Shown here: in pieces, positions 11,033 through 23,020 of the stretch
Numbering within the stretch: the stretch's first letter is position 1
How the letters are laid out: every line of letters starts with the position of its first letter
Origin: Senecio squalidus
Taxonomy: Eukaryota; Streptophyta; Magnoliopsida; Asterales; Asteraceae
Assembly (NCBI GenBank): GCA_910822075.1
Contig: CAJVGC010000508.1
Span: 8,833,751 to 8,897,750 of the forward strand
DNA length: 64,000 nt
Reading direction: 5' to 3'
Notes under the pieces: model-generated
What the model was told of the DNA's origin: nothing
Databases searched by the model: none
Seen by the model: only the letters and a program-made list of their open reading frames with translations
Made by a program: the position numbers and the translations under genes

Positions 11033-11472
11033 TAGGTGTGTTCAAAATATTCGTATCCGAAAATCTGAATCCGAAAATCCGAAAATTCGATCCGAAATTA
11101 TCCGAAAATTCGGATATCCGTTTTTTCAGATTCGGATTCGGATACTGATATTTCAAAATTTCAGATATTTCGGATATCCGATTATCCGAAAATCCGAAAA
11201 TATTTTTTTTTTTTTTTAGTTTTTATACTTATTTTATAGGTAAATGTAAATATTTTGGTGATTTAATAACATAATTAGATAAATATATGTGGATATTAAA
11301 TATTGTAGTTAAAAAAATGTATAATAAAATTTGGAACAAACAAAAAACAAAAAGATATTTTTTCAAAATTTCGGATTTTCGGATATATTGGATATCCGAA
11401 ATTTCGGATTCGGATTTCGGATAGTGAAAATCACTATCTGAATTTTCGGATATCCGATTTTGAACACCCCTA
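11033..11472. mobile_element. hAT-like MITE, 440 bp, TSD ATTTCAAG
   Basis: The 8-bp duplication ATTTCAAG flanks it exactly (11025-11032 and 11473-11480). The ends are TAGGTGTGTTCAAAAT and ATTTTGAACACCCCTA, imperfect inverted repeats with the TAGGG-type start of plant hAT MITEs. Inside are many direct and inverted copies of CCGAAAATCCGAA / TCGGATATCCG around an AT-rich core. No coding capacity, so it needs a transposase in trans. Confidence 0.88.
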
Positions 11473-11480
11473 ATTTCAAG

Positions 11481-13072
11481 GACGGGGAGATGAGTTGTAC
11501 ATCATAATTAACTATTTTTTACTTTCTACAAACTATCGAAAACCATAGGTTTGAAAGAATGTGGCAAAATTAGTAAGACAATGAAAACATGTAAAGCGAA
11601 AAAGTAGGGGATAAGATCCACAATTAGAGGGTATAAGGAAATGATGCATGTCTAATTTTCTTTAAGAATTGTTATCAAAATTCTTTCGTATATTATCAAT
11701 ATATTTTTTTAAATGATTTTTAAGATTGAAGTGAGAGCATAGAAATGAGTAAATTAGACGAGGAGCGTATACAATATAGTATTTGTCCTCTATAAACTAC
11801 CGATCTATAAAGATTAAAGTTGTTTGTCTTTGTGCTATAATTTTAAGAAGTAATAGATATAAATCTTGAATTGATAACTAGATAGAGAGATCAAACAATA
11901 AAACACTTATTTCCGTTAGACCTACATAAACGTGAACTAAAGTTCCGTTTCAGTTGGTTTCTATATCAACTTCAATACGACTCGAGACTATTCCTATTGT
12001 TAGCAAAATCATTTTAAATTTTAAATGTTATTCCTTACAGAAAACACAAATTATTGTATTAACGGAGTTTACGTCGCCTTTTGATCGTTTGTTTTTGTTT
12101 GGAAAGGTTATAAGATGATTTTTTTTTAATTTTTTTTTTTTTTAATTTTTTGTAATAATTAGCTGTGAAGACGTGATTAACATGACCATATATTTTAAGT
12201 GCATTATTTTGATTACCTGAAAAAAGTTTCAAAATTTTTTTTTGGATGTTTTCATTTTCTACTATTTCTTTTTAAATCATGTTATATTTATTTAATAGAA
12301 GAATAAAAGATACGCACACGCATTAACCTAACCCTTATCTTAATATCAAAGCAAGCTAACCCATAGTTTTCAAAAATAGTTTTTAAACATTTTATAAACC
12401 ATAAGTCCCGATAAACCCAAAAAAATGAACATAATTCATCAAACCTACATATATTTGCTTATCAAACTTTGTACAAAAATTATTATAATTTACAATCACA
12501 AAACCAAAAAGGAGAAAACACAATCAAAGATTACTTTTATTGACTCGAGACTAGCCAATTTTCCGGAGTATAATGTTAAAATATATACTAGGCAAAATAA
12601 ATAATCGGAACGTCATTTTCATATATAATAACGACTACATACTATATGTATCGAACTTTTACTCATTTGTATGTATCATGTAACCCTTTATCAGGAAAAC
12701 ACGTTCTTTTTCTATAGCGTGACATGTATCGTAATCAACGACATGTCTTTGATTTCAGAATAAGTCTTATACGTAAAAGTAATAGATCGATTCATATGAT
12801 ACATGCATACAATAGTAATTTGGATATAGTTATATCGTATATGACGTTTTAATTATTTATTTTGTAGGTAATTTACATTTAATTAGTTAAATTCAACTCC
12901 GGAAAAAAAGGATTAGCTCAAAAATCAAACCTAACAGAAAATATTAAAAAACAAACCGTAAAAATAGCTGTTCGTTTCCGGAACGTAAAAAATATCCATT
13001 TTTCCACGTGCCACGTCAGCTCAACTAACTTCCACTTTACTCAACGGCGAGTCCACGTCAGCAACGACTCAT
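11481..13072. other. Intergenic region between the two genes
   Basis: AT-rich, with T-runs at 12119-12150. No reading frame, RNA gene or clear mobile element recognised. The last 60-100 bases are probably the 3' UTR of the minus-strand gene ending at 13073. Confidence 0.5.
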
Positions 13073-13867
13073 TCAACTAGGCCGCCGGCAACCGGTGGAA
13101 TCAATCTCATCACTCCATTTCTCCGATCTCCGGCCAGAAGCAAACCGGTTCATACCTCCTAAAACCGGCGGTTCAGGCGGCGTATCCGGCTCACTATTAA
13201 CCGGCTTCACCGTGTTTTTTCTCGAATAAGAATTCTCCAATTGCTCGTTAACTTTCACCGACGATTTACTTTTACTTTTACTTTTTCTCCGATTGTTACC
13301 AAATAACGAAGCGATACGCGATATTAAACCGGTTTTTTTACAAACCGGTTGTTGACTTGCCGGAGCAGCTACTCTCCGGCGAGTCGAGCATCGCTTCGAT
13401 CTAACTCGACCGATACACGAAACCTTCGGAGACGAAGGTTCCGCGACCGGTCCGGTTCCAGAAGATGCACGTCCAGTAGAACCGGACCGTTTCGGAAACA
13501 ATCTTACATTCGCAGGTTTACAGTTTCTTCGATTGGAATCCACATGAGTATTCTTCTGCGATTTCGGTAAACCGATAATCGCAGGCTTTGATTTCACGTT
13601 CACAGAAAACTTCTGTGAATTAGATCGGGAGTAGCTGCTAGTGTTTGAATTTGAATTTCCTTTAGTTGATTCCTTTCGTTCTAAAAAAGCGTTGCGGTCC
13701 AACCGGTCGAACCAGTTGTATTCGGAGTCTTTTGATAGCCAGAATGATTCATGTGGAGTGAATTCCGAGCTGTTGGGAATATCGGGATGTGCGGTACAGC
13801 ACGGCTTGTTGTTGTTGTTGTTATAATCGCTGTCGTCGTCGTCGCTGCTGTTGCTTACCGAGACCAT
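13073..13867 (-). CDS. Serine/arginine-rich plant protein of unknown function
   Basis: Single exon, 264 codons from the ATG at 13867 (MVSVSNSSDDDDSDYN). The frame is open 57 codons further up to 14038, but that part reads like translated leader, so I prefer the inner start. Visible features are an acidic DDDD and N-run near the start, a Ser/Asn-rich middle, the motif PSSPKVSCIGRVRSKR followed by CSTRRRVA, a hydrophobic GLISRIASLFG, a KSKSKSKSS basic tract, and a C-terminus with PEPPVLGGMNRFASGRRSEK. The combination of SPKVSC-GRVRSK and PPVLGGMNRFASGR recurs in uncharacterised plant proteins as I recall it. No enzyme domain or membrane segment. Likely cytosolic or nuclear regulatory protein; function unknown. 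Codon use and GC content differ clearly from the AT-rich flanks, supporting a real gene. Confidence 0.82.
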   Translation of the reverse strand: MVSVSNSSDDDDSDYNNNNNKPCCTAHPDIPNSSEFTPHESFWLSKDSEYNWFDRLDRNAFLERKESTKGNSNSNTSSYSRSNSQKFSVNVKSKPAIIGLPKSQKNTHVDSNRRNCKPANVRLFPKRSGSTGRASSGTGPVAEPSSPKVSCIGRVRSKRCSTRRRVAAPASQQPVCKKTGLISRIASLFGNNRRKSKSKSKSSVKVNEQLENSYSRKNTVKPVNSEPDTPPEPPVLGGMNRFASGRRSEKWSDEIDSTGCRRPS

Positions 13868-14075
13868 TGTTAAGCACTCTCGGAGTTTTCGGGTTTTCGG
13901 AAAATGTTTGTTTGCGTGAGGGCGAATGAGTCGAGGGAGGAAATGTAAAAGAAGGGTTTTAGTGTTTTTTAGCCTTTTAGGAGGCTTTGGCCTTTGTTTT
14001 ATCTCACGTGAGTACAAGTGGCAATGCTTATAGAACAAGTAATAAGTTTTCGTTTACTTAATGAATGTCGATTTA

Positions 14076-14339
14076 GGGGCGTTTGTTTTAGCTTATAGAA
14101 GAGGGCTTATGAGCTTATTAACTTATTTAAGAGAGATAAATCTATTTTAGGTGTTTGTTTAAGCTTGTTAGCTTAGGCTTATGAGTTTATGTAACGAGTT
14201 TTTATAAGCTCCTTTTGTGTGGCTTATAAGCTTATCAAACATTTTTGTCTTATTATAAGCTCATAAGCTATTCCAAACACTTCATAAAATTTTAAAAACT
14301 TATATTTTATAAGTCATAATCTACTACACAAACACCCAC
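14076..14339. mobile_element. Tourist-like (PIF/Harbinger) MITE
   Basis: 264 bp with GGGGCGTTTGTTT at the left and an imperfect inverse (AAACACCCAC) at the right. TTA target sites flank it (14073-14075 and 14340-14342). It is full of AAGCTTAT / ATAAGCTCATAAGC inverted motifs. The same family recurs at 39176-39533 and 47709-47866. Confidence 0.75.
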
Positions 14340-14342
14340 TTA

Positions 14343-15349
14343 GGATTGTCTTAATTTCTTATTGAAGTATGAATAGAATTTAAGCATTGGGATAATGATC
14401 CAAGCCGTTTTCTTGAATTAAACAACGTTATTTGTTAAAATCAAAGAGAATATGGTTTATGATCCGGCCTAAACCGGCTCATTAGGATGGAGAATTAAAC
14501 ACTACATACATGGTTATAATGTTATGTGATCCAATTTGATTTCGTTTGGGTTTACGGTGTTAACCACATTTGTAAGTTACAATTCAACATTTTAATTTAA
14601 AGTTTTAGATAATTGAATACAATTTTATCTAATGTTCTTTCGTCTAAAAGTAATCTTCGAAAAAATAATATAGAAAGTACCTTTTAAAATAGGTTATGTT
14701 TAAGAGTAATGATATATCATCCTAAATTATTAACCTAAAAATCCTCCTAAAAATATGGTATGTAGTGTAATAATCAACGGATGAGATAAAGAAAGAGAAT
14801 AAGTGGATTACACGTGAATTATGAGGATTAGTCAGGCGGATTAATCATTTTTCTATATTTAAATATATGGTTTTAAATATATTAAATATATGGTTTTAAA
14901 TATAGTCTATGACTCTATGGTTCATTTTTGATAATGTAAACTTATGTATTACTAATAATCATGAAACACTTATATTGATAAACAACTTTGAATGAAAATG
15001 ATGTTTATTTTAAAATGTCTATTGGCTAGGTGTTTGGTTGGTTGATTGGAGATTTTTAACAACTTTAATTTATATTAGGTATATTTAATATAATTATTTA
15101 TATAAATAATGCAACCATGTATCAAATTAGATGTAACAACTTTTTAACTAAATTTTATACCAATAATATTTTATTTATTTTTAGATATAATATCTTTGAT
15201 TATTTTTACATAAAAGTGAGTGGATTTAGGGTTATCTTTATCACACATATCAAATTTAACAAACTTAAGATATTACTTTACTTTTAAAAGATGTTACGTA
15301 TTTATTGATTTAGAGTTAACAGATGAATAAATTTCATTCATTCAAAAAA
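14343..15349. other. Intergenic AT-rich DNA
   Basis: A short tandem repeat of atatttaaatatatggtttt lies near 14866-14902. No gene found. Confidence 0.5.
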
Positions 15350-15620
15350 ATCTACGGACGGTCCTCAAAGCAAGGACTTTCGGGAAAAACGAAGAAACAT
15401 CAACCTAAAGGATTATTACACCATCTATTTCAATCAATGTCTTTTATTCTAGATCTATTATGAATCCAAAAGAACGACGATAGCTTAATGTTTTCTGTCA
15501 CTTCGATAGCTCTCAAGGATTTATTTTTGAAGACTCTAGCATTCCTGTCTTTCCATATAGACCACATAGCCGTATTTAATGCTTCTAAGGATTTGAGCAT
15601 CTTTTTTAGACTTAGTATGT
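15350..15620 (-). pseudogene. LINE (non-LTR retrotransposon) ORF2 3' relic
   Basis: The minus strand from about 15620 to 15360 reads KMLKSLEALNTAMWSIWKDR, then NARVFKNKSLRAIEVTENIK, then SSFFWIHNRSRI and IDWNRWCNNPL. This is the stereotyped end of plant L1-type ORF2 after the RT zinc-finger region (WxIWKxRNxxVF...). RT and endonuclease are absent and no poly-A tail remains, so it is a dead fragment. It is a family-level match made by eye. Confidence 0.6.
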
Positions 15621-16543
15621 GTATCAGCTAACATTAACGGATTAGTAATTAAACTTTCAAAAAGAAATAAAAAAAATGTGATATGATTTATAAATTACAT
15701 AAATAACTTTTTATCACATAAAAAAAAAAAAATGGTGATATGATTTATAAATTACATAAATTACTTCATATCATAAGTGGTTCACATGTTTCTATTATCT
15801 ATTATTGATATAAAAGGACGACCCTATATGAAAAGTATGGTTAATCATGTTTTTGTAGTATAATAAATTTTAAAGATTTTTCTTCGTTGCGTTAATAACT
15901 TAATATAATCGGTTACTAAAATTATATTTGTTTCGGATATCTTTTTAGATCCTTTCATACTTGTATATAAAAATTTTCATATTAAGTCACGTTATGTTAC
16001 CCGCTAAACTTATTTACTCTCTACTTATTCTTGAAATAAGTGAAAGATACCGATAAGATTGATACTATTCCATGATAGCTTCCTTATTCTAATTCGAAAA
16101 TTAATATTAAATAAATTTGGATCGAATCTGAATTTCAATCAAATTTCAATGACAAATTCACCGGGTTTGGTTAAAAATCCTCTCATCCACATGTGTGAAG
16201 AAAATCAAAAGGCTTGTAAGAAAAACTTATTATTTTTGAGTTGTAAATTAAACTCTTGTTTGTAAATAAATAAACGTAAATGTTGATGCTCTAAAAGGAG
16301 TGTCAAGCACCAACATACACGTGTAGTGATGAATTTTCAATTTTCGAAGTGTAACTATCATACTATTCGTGGTGATTGATGTCATGAAACTTGAAACAAT
16401 TCTTTGATTATCAAAGATCCATCCGAGCTTGTGTAGTATAAGTGGATCAAAAGGATAAGTAACCGCATACGATGATTGTGAAAGCCGGAAAACCACGACA
16501 CATTACTTCATATCAAACTAGCAAAGGTTAGTCCTATAGGTAT
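15621..16543. other. Intergenic, with a local 60-bp duplication
   Basis: A segment 'gtgatatgatttataaatta' with following bases occurs at 15679 and again at 15734. No gene seen up to the LTR element. Confidence 0.5.
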
Positions 16544-16548
16544 ATAGG

Positions 16549-17139
16549 TGTTGGGATAGGGTAGTTATTACTCACAGACGGATCATCTCTTCGTCCGGTC
16601 AGGTACCGATAAGGCCGATGTATATGGAACAGGAGTTAGGGACGGACGTAGGGGCACTCAAGGGTCTCTGAAAGCAGGAACATCGAAGAAAGTGTAGCAT
16701 TAATTGCGGACAAGACAGAATGATGGTAGCATTTAATGAAGAGGAGCGTGGGAGACAAAACGCCGCCCACGCGCTTCTTCATTTAATGACTGTCACAATC
16801 AACTGACTGGTGTGGAGGAAAGTTAGCCACGTTGCTGACACGTATGAGATGACTGATAATACAGACCGGTCCTTATGGATTACCCGAAGGGTAATAACCG
16901 AAGGCCCGCTATATAAGGGCAAGACAAAGGAACTAATAAGTTAAGTTAATTCTTGTAACACATTTATTTCTGTATGTAGATTCTATTAATTGTAAACATT
17001 CCTTGTATTCAATTTCTAATCATTGTATATCATTGAATGTTCTTGTGAAGTCATTTAATACAACACTCATTCACCTATACTATCATCCCTTCGTCTGGAG
17101 CCGGACGAAGGGCTACGCATGCAAAAATTTACTTTAACA
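16549..17139 (+). repeat. 5' LTR of the complete Tat-like element
   Basis: 591 bp, TGTTGGGATAGGG...ACTTTAACA. Differences from the 3' LTR by eye: CTCTT/CCCTT, GTACC/GGTACC, AAGAAAG/AAGAGAG, GTTGCTG/GTCGCTG, ATTCTTG/ATTTTTG, CTGGAG/CTGAAG. Confidence 0.95.
16910..16917 (+). promoter_or_regulatory. TATA box in the 5' LTR
   Basis: GCTATATAAGGGC, duplicated in the 3' LTR at 24402-24409. It is placed about 230 bp before the LTR end, typical of a U3/R border. Confidence 0.6.
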
Positions 17140-17140
17140 T

Positions 17141-17159
17141 TGGCGCCATCCGTGGGACC
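17141..17159 (+). other. Primer binding site
   Basis: TGGCGCCATCCGTGGGACC, one base after the LTR end; identical to the site of the left-hand element at 3038-3056. Confidence 0.85.
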
Positions 17160-17162
17160 CTG

Positions 17163-19045
17163 TTGTTAGTCAGCGATAGATCCTGGGAAGACAGGGAGAA
17201 AAAACCTCTAGATCAGCAAGAGGAAAGACTAGTCCAGCCCATTGCCCGAGAATCTGTTGAAGACACAGGGCCACCCTCGACATTCACCCCAGGAGCGAAC
17301 GAGCAAGCAAGCCCAGTCACACTGGAGTTTCCTAATCCTTACACACCTAACGCGTCCACCGGTCATAGACGGAAGGAGATGTTCACAACACTCACGAAGA
17401 CAGTCGAATCGGGAGAACCTACACATCTGATTGAGGATATAGAGAGGGGAACACCCCAAAGTAATAAGGTCAACCGAAGGGGAAAAGACGACGGTTCTCA
17501 GGGAACTAGGAACCTAGCCATTAACATGATAAAGAAGGACTCACTATCCCTGAAAAGAAAAGAGCCTGACCGAGTGTGGATGAACCAAGAAATAGCTTTT
17601 CCTCCCAGAAGCGAATGTTGCCCTACTCTGGATCCCATCATAGTGGAAGGACGAATGGGCAATGTCATCGTCCCGCGGATATATGTCGACACAGGGAGCT
17701 CCACATAAGTTATTTATGAGCACTTCTTCCGACAACTTCGGAAGAACGTTCAAGCTCGCATAAGGAGACCAGAATCGGCACTCCAAGGATTCAATAGCGA
17801 AATGACGTGGCCGCTGGGAGAGATAACCCTCCCTCTAACACTAGGAGAGTACCCTCGCATGAGGACTGAATGGATGAACTTCGCGGTGGTGCAAGCACCA
17901 GCCCCATTCGACATCATCCTAGGAAGACCAGGCCTATGCCAGTTGGGAGCGGTACCGTCCCCCTTTCATGGATTGGTGAAATTCCCCACTCCCCAGGGTA
18001 TCGCTACAGTTCGTACCAAAAGACGAAGGGAAAAGTGGTGTGCTTCGGCAGAAAGGACAGATAACCCACAAGCAACAAGCCATGATCCGGAAGAAAAACT
18101 CGTCATCAATCCCGAGTTCCCGGAACAAATTATTGCCATAGGGTCACACTTATCCAGACCTTGTAAAGAAAAACTGTTCACACTACTCAGTAGCAACATG
18201 GACGTACTTGCATGGACACCATCAGATATGACGGGGGTACCAAGAAGTATAGCCGAACACCGGTTAAAAACTTACCCCAGTGTGGAACCGATAAAGCAGA
18301 AAAAAAGGGGGATGGCTCCGGAACGTAGTCAGGTCATCAAAGAGGAGGTGAGTAAGTTAACGGAGGCAGGAATCCTACGAGAAGCAAGATATCAGACTTG
18401 GGTGGCGAACCCGGTTCTCGTCGAAAAAAGGGACCATTCCTGGAGAATGTGCGTGGACTTTTAGAATATCAACAAAGCCTGTCCAAAGGATAACTACCCA
18501 CTACCGGAGATAGATTGGAAGATCGATTCTTTGATGGGATACAAATACAAGTGCTTCTTGGACGCCTACAAGGGGTATCATCAGATACAAATGGCACCGG
18601 AAGACGAGGATAAAACGGCTTTCTATACGGATTTTGGCATATTCTGTTATAGAAAGATGCCTTTTGGATTGAAAAATGCCGGGGCCACCTACCAAAGATT
18701 GATTGACAAGACCTTCGAGGCTCAAATTGGTCGAAACCTGGAAGCCTACGTAGATGATCTCGTCATCAAGAGTCATAAAGAGGAAGATATGCTTTGCGAC
18801 ATTGATGAAACCTTCCGAAAGCTGAGGAGCATCAACATGAAACTAAATCCGAAGAAATGCACATTTGGTGTGGTAGAAGGGAAGTTTTTAGGACATGTGA
18901 TAACCGAAAAGGGAATCAAGGCTTGCCCCGACAAGGTAAAAGCAATCACAGAAATGAAATCCCCAGGGACTTGGGAGAGGTTCAGTGCCTCAACGGTAGG
19001 CTGGTAGGATTAAGCCGGTACCTCTCAAGGTCGGCCGAACGGTAG
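17163..19045 (+). pseudogene. Broken gag remnant, protease and reverse transcriptase
   Basis: A single frame runs from 17163 to about 18965 but is broken by TAA at 17706-17708 (right after the protease YVDTGSST) and TAG at 18462-18464 (after CVDF). Only about 130 residues of gag-like sequence remain before the protease and there is no capsid domain or in-frame ATG near the PBS, so gag was largely deleted. RT keeps FGLKNAGATYQRL, YVDDLVIKS and FLGHVITEKGI. A frameshift near 18965 moves into the frame GEVQCLNGRLVGLSRYLSRSAER, which ends at 19045. The RT connection and first RNase H region is then deleted: the next sequence is QVLADFIAEV. ACGGTAGGCTG occurs at both 18993 and 19039, so a short-repeat deletion is likely. 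Confidence 0.85.
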
Positions 19046-19049
19046 GCTG

Positions 19050-20868
19050 ACAGGTCCTGGCGGACTTTATCGCTGAAGTACCAATGCCTCCTCCCCCACC
19101 TATGAACATTCAGGAAGGGAAGATGAGAGTATCACCCCCCCCCCCCCCAGCACCAGAAAGTAGAGCATGGTTCCTATACACCGATGGGGCATCTAGTAGT
19201 TCAGGATCTGGGGCGGGCATGATTCTGGTTAGCCCTACAGGAAAAGAATTCACGTATGCGCTGAAACTTTCTTTTAACAGCACGAATAACGAGGCCGAGT
19301 ACGAAGCCCTGCTGGCGGGTCTACGAATAGCAATCAAGATGAAGATATCGGATCTCGAGGCAAGAGTAGACTCGACCCTTGTAGCTAATCAGGTAAAAGG
19401 AAATTTTGACCCCAAGGATGAAAACATGGCCAAGTACAAAGCTTTAGTGATTACCCTCGTAAAGAGCTTCAGACATTTCAACATTCGACAAATTCCAAGG
19501 GGAGAAAACGTGAAGGCCGATGCGGCCAGTAAAATAGCATCGCTAGCACACCCAGAGAAGCAAAAGAAGATCCTGGTGGAAGTTTTGGATCGCAGAAGTA
19601 CGGAGATAGAGATTGTGGGAGCAGTAATAGAAGACACTGATCCAAATTGGATGACCCCCATCATTCATTACCTAAGAACAGGGGAAGAGCCGACTGACAA
19701 GAAGGAAGCAAGAAAGCTAAGAATGAAGATCCCCATGTACGTGATGGTCGAGGGGACACTGTACAAAAAAGCTTTCCTCATGCCTTTACTCAGATGTGTC
19801 GGTCCGAAGGAAGCTAACTATGTGATCAGAGAAGTTCACGAAGGAGCATGCGGCATGCACTCAGGACCCCGAGCCGTGGTATCCAAGATAATCAACTTAG
19901 GATACTATTGGCCCTCCATGCATAGGGATGCCACCGAAGAAATACAAAAATGCCAAGTTGCCAAAGGTACGCTTCGGTACCAAGACACCCGAAGAATGAT
20001 ATGATCTCAGTCACGTCAGCTTGGCCCTTCCATCAATGGGGCATAGACATTGTAGGACCTTTCCCAATCTCTTCTGGAGGGGTTAAATTTTTACTGGTAG
20101 CCATAGATTACTTCACCAAGTGGGTGGAAGCCAAGCCGTTGGCCTCCATTTCCGGATCCCAGGTGAAGAAATTCGTCTGGGAAAACATTGTATGCCGATT
20201 TGGCTTGCCAGGGATTATCATCTCGGATAACGGAAAGCAATTCGCAGATAACCCATTTAAAGAATGGTGCAAAGAGATGAGAATCAACAAGAATTTTACT
20301 TCAGTCGCTCACCCACAGGCAAATGGTCAAGTGGAGCGGGCAAATCGGAGTTTGGTCGAAGGTATAAAAACCAGACTGGACAAAGAGGGAGGCAAGTGGC
20401 TAGACCAATTGTCACATGTGTTGTGGGCACACCGAACCATGACGAAGACCTGCAACGGTGAGACCCCATTCAGCCTGGCCTATGGAACAGAAGCCATTAT
20501 CCCAGCGGAGATAGGAATGCACAGGTATCGATCTTACCGAAGAAAATGATGGAGAGCTTCGCCTCAACCTTGACTTGGTCGAAGAGAGAAGGGAAATTGT
20601 GGCGATACGAGAAGAAAAATACAAGAGGCAGGTAGAGGGATATTACAACAAACGGGTAAACCCTAAAGTTTTCAGAGTTGGAGAATTGGTTCTCCGGAAT
20701 AATGAAGCAAGTAGGCAAGAAGACACTGGAAAGCTAGGCCCAACTTGGGAAGGACCCTACAAGATCAAAAAGATCCTTGGAAATGGGTCTTATGAATTAG
20801 AAGGAACCGAAGGCAAGGCCATCCCCCGAACGTGGCACGGAGGCCTGTTGAGAAAATGCTATGTCTAG
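19050..20868 (+). pseudogene. Second RNase H (Tat type) and integrase, frameshifted
   Basis: Starts QVLADFIAEV with a Pro-rich linker, then RNase H: YTDGASSSSGSG (D), NNEAEYEALLAGL (E), ARVDSTLVANQV (D). The integrase follows: zinc-binding part VHEGACGMHSGP...YYWPSM...KC, one-base deletion near 19950, then the next frame with PSCQRYASVPRHP and the core domain WGIDIVGPFP, DYFTKWVEAK (D), IISDNGKQFAD (D) and NGQVERANRSLVEG (E). The catalytic triad is intact. A second shift near 20520 leads to a final frame with a C-terminal GPTWEGPYKI and a TAG ending near 20868. Family role: insertion of element cDNA. This copy cannot make the whole protein. Confidence 0.85.
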
Positions 20869-21269
20869 TCTTGTAAAAGGGAATTCCCTTTATTTTGACG
20901 AAATGATTGTAGTCGTTCACATTATATAAAATATATTCCGACTCTCGAGTAGAGGCGGAAATTTTCACATCCACTAGTCTGAATGCATATCCTAGTGAAG
21001 ATATACAAAAAAAAAAAAAAAAGAGTCAAAGTACTCTTCTGGGAGGGACGCTTCCCAGCTTAAACAACCACATATATGTATTTGATAAATAAAAAAAAAA
21101 ATAAGTGAAGTAAGAAAGAAGAAGGAAGCAACCAACAGAACCTTAAAAGTGAAAAAGGCGTACATTGACGCTACCATATTAAAATTATAATTACAAAGAT
21201 AAAAGTCTTAGGGGTCAAATGATCCCCATTACAAAGCGGTTTAGGCATAACACAAGCTAAAACAAAACG
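20869..21269. other. Spacer between integrase and antisense gene
   Basis: AT-rich, with A-runs at 21008-21022 and 21090-21100. It probably includes the terminator regions of two converging transcription units. No coding features. Confidence 0.5.
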
Positions 21270-22981
21270 CTACTCGGCAATAGGAGCTGCTGGTTCAACC
21301 TTCAACAAGTCCTCCACTGAAAGATCAACATCCTGGCCAAGCGCTTCCAGGTAAGGGAAGGAAAGCTGCTTCAAACGGTCAAGGGCCTCGTCCAATTTAG
21401 TATCAGCTTCCGGATCAAAGTTGGGAGTGGCCGAAAGGGGTAGGTTCCTTTGCGCCTGACGAAAGCCATTACGCACTCCAAGGGTATACCCAGTGTTGGT
21501 ATACAGAGTGGCAATTTCTCCGTAAGGGGCGCATGGCTTTGACGAAGCTTCCCGACGAAGGCCTTTACCCCATCCTTAAGTAACCAGGCCACCTTCCCAC
21601 TCAAATTATCCCTCTCACTTGAAAGTTTCCCATTCGTAATCTCCAAGGCAGAATTTTCGGCCAAAAGCCTTAGGTTGTCATGTTCAAGGGCAGCCTTTTC
21701 GGCGGCCAAGCTTTTAACCATCGCCTCTGCCGCAGCTCTCTCACTTTCAAAAGCAGCCCTATCGGTTGCCAACCTTTCACCAGCTAAATCCGCTGCAGCC
21801 TTCTCAGACAGCAGTCTCTCATTGCTAACCTCCAAATCCTTCACTTTCTCAGTTAAGCCCTCCCAATCGGCAACGGGCAATAACTTCACCCCAGGGTCCA
21901 CAGTTGCCAGAGATTGAGCTTTCACAAGCTTCCCATTGGTATATTCCAAGTCACGAAGGAGTCCCTCTAGATCTTTAACCTTTCGCTGAGCTTTATAGGA
22001 CTTCTTTAGCTCAAGCTTGGTCCTTCGGAACTGATCTTTTGTGCGCCTCCGGAGTTTGACATTCTCCTCTTCTAACTCCTTGATCTTGGCCTTCGCGGCT
22101 GATAGGCGCCCTTCTCTCCTAGCAAGGGATTTCTCAAACTTAGCAACGGTACCACTAGAAGCCATATAACGCCCACGAACTTCAGTACCAGCCACTGCCA
22201 GTTGGGCAAGCAACACATTGTAATTATTCACCAGGGTCTCTTCTGGAAGGCTTCTCCAACGAAGGGCCTCAACGGGGGGTAGCGAAGTGGTTCAACATGT
22301 CTTGGCATACTTCGGGATCACTCATCCCGCTACCACATTTTGCCTTCCATCCGGCCACATAAAGAGCTGACAAGGGATCTTCCCTGTCATCTGTTGAATG
22401 GGGGGGTGAAAGATCCTCCAGCTTCAGCCACTAGAGTTCCAGCCGGTACACTCTCTCCCTCATCCACGTTTTTTCCTCGATCACTATGAGGAGTGGGTTC
22501 CCTTGCCTCCGGGCCACCAGAGGAGGAAATGGTTAGCAGAAGCATGGAGAGAGGGCGGGGACATCCAGAAGAGGGCGTTGCACTATGAGAAGGAACTCTG
22601 CTGAATTCAAAAAAAAAAAAAAAAAAGAAGATGTCAAGACTAACAGAAGGTCAAGCAAGAGAAAGTGGTAAAAGAAAATATACGTACCATCAGCAGGAAT
22701 AAGCCTCCCTCGCTTGACCTTCAGAAGGCCGGAACTCTGAACCCGTTGTCTTTTGCGCGTCGATGGAGGGGCAGATGTACCCGGAAGGTCAACTACTAAA
22801 GCAGCTACGCCGGGAATCAAGGTTTGAATCTTGACAGAAGGGAGCACGAAATCTCCAATCCCCTGCTCCAGAACACTTTTAACATTCTCCCCTAGGGCAA
22901 CCAGAGGAAAGGATACCCCAGCCAAAGTCTCCAGCTTTAGATAATCCAGCAAGGAAATGGCTGTTTACATCAAAAGAGGAA

Positions 22982-23020
<39 letters not shown>

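Noticed and set aside
13349..13570. Plus-strand frame opposite the unknown gene
   Set aside because: Shadow of the minus-strand Ser/Arg-rich coding sequence, without its own features.
21675..21917. Plus-strand Ala/Ser-rich frame
   Set aside because: Mirror image of the coiled-coil coding region on the minus strand.
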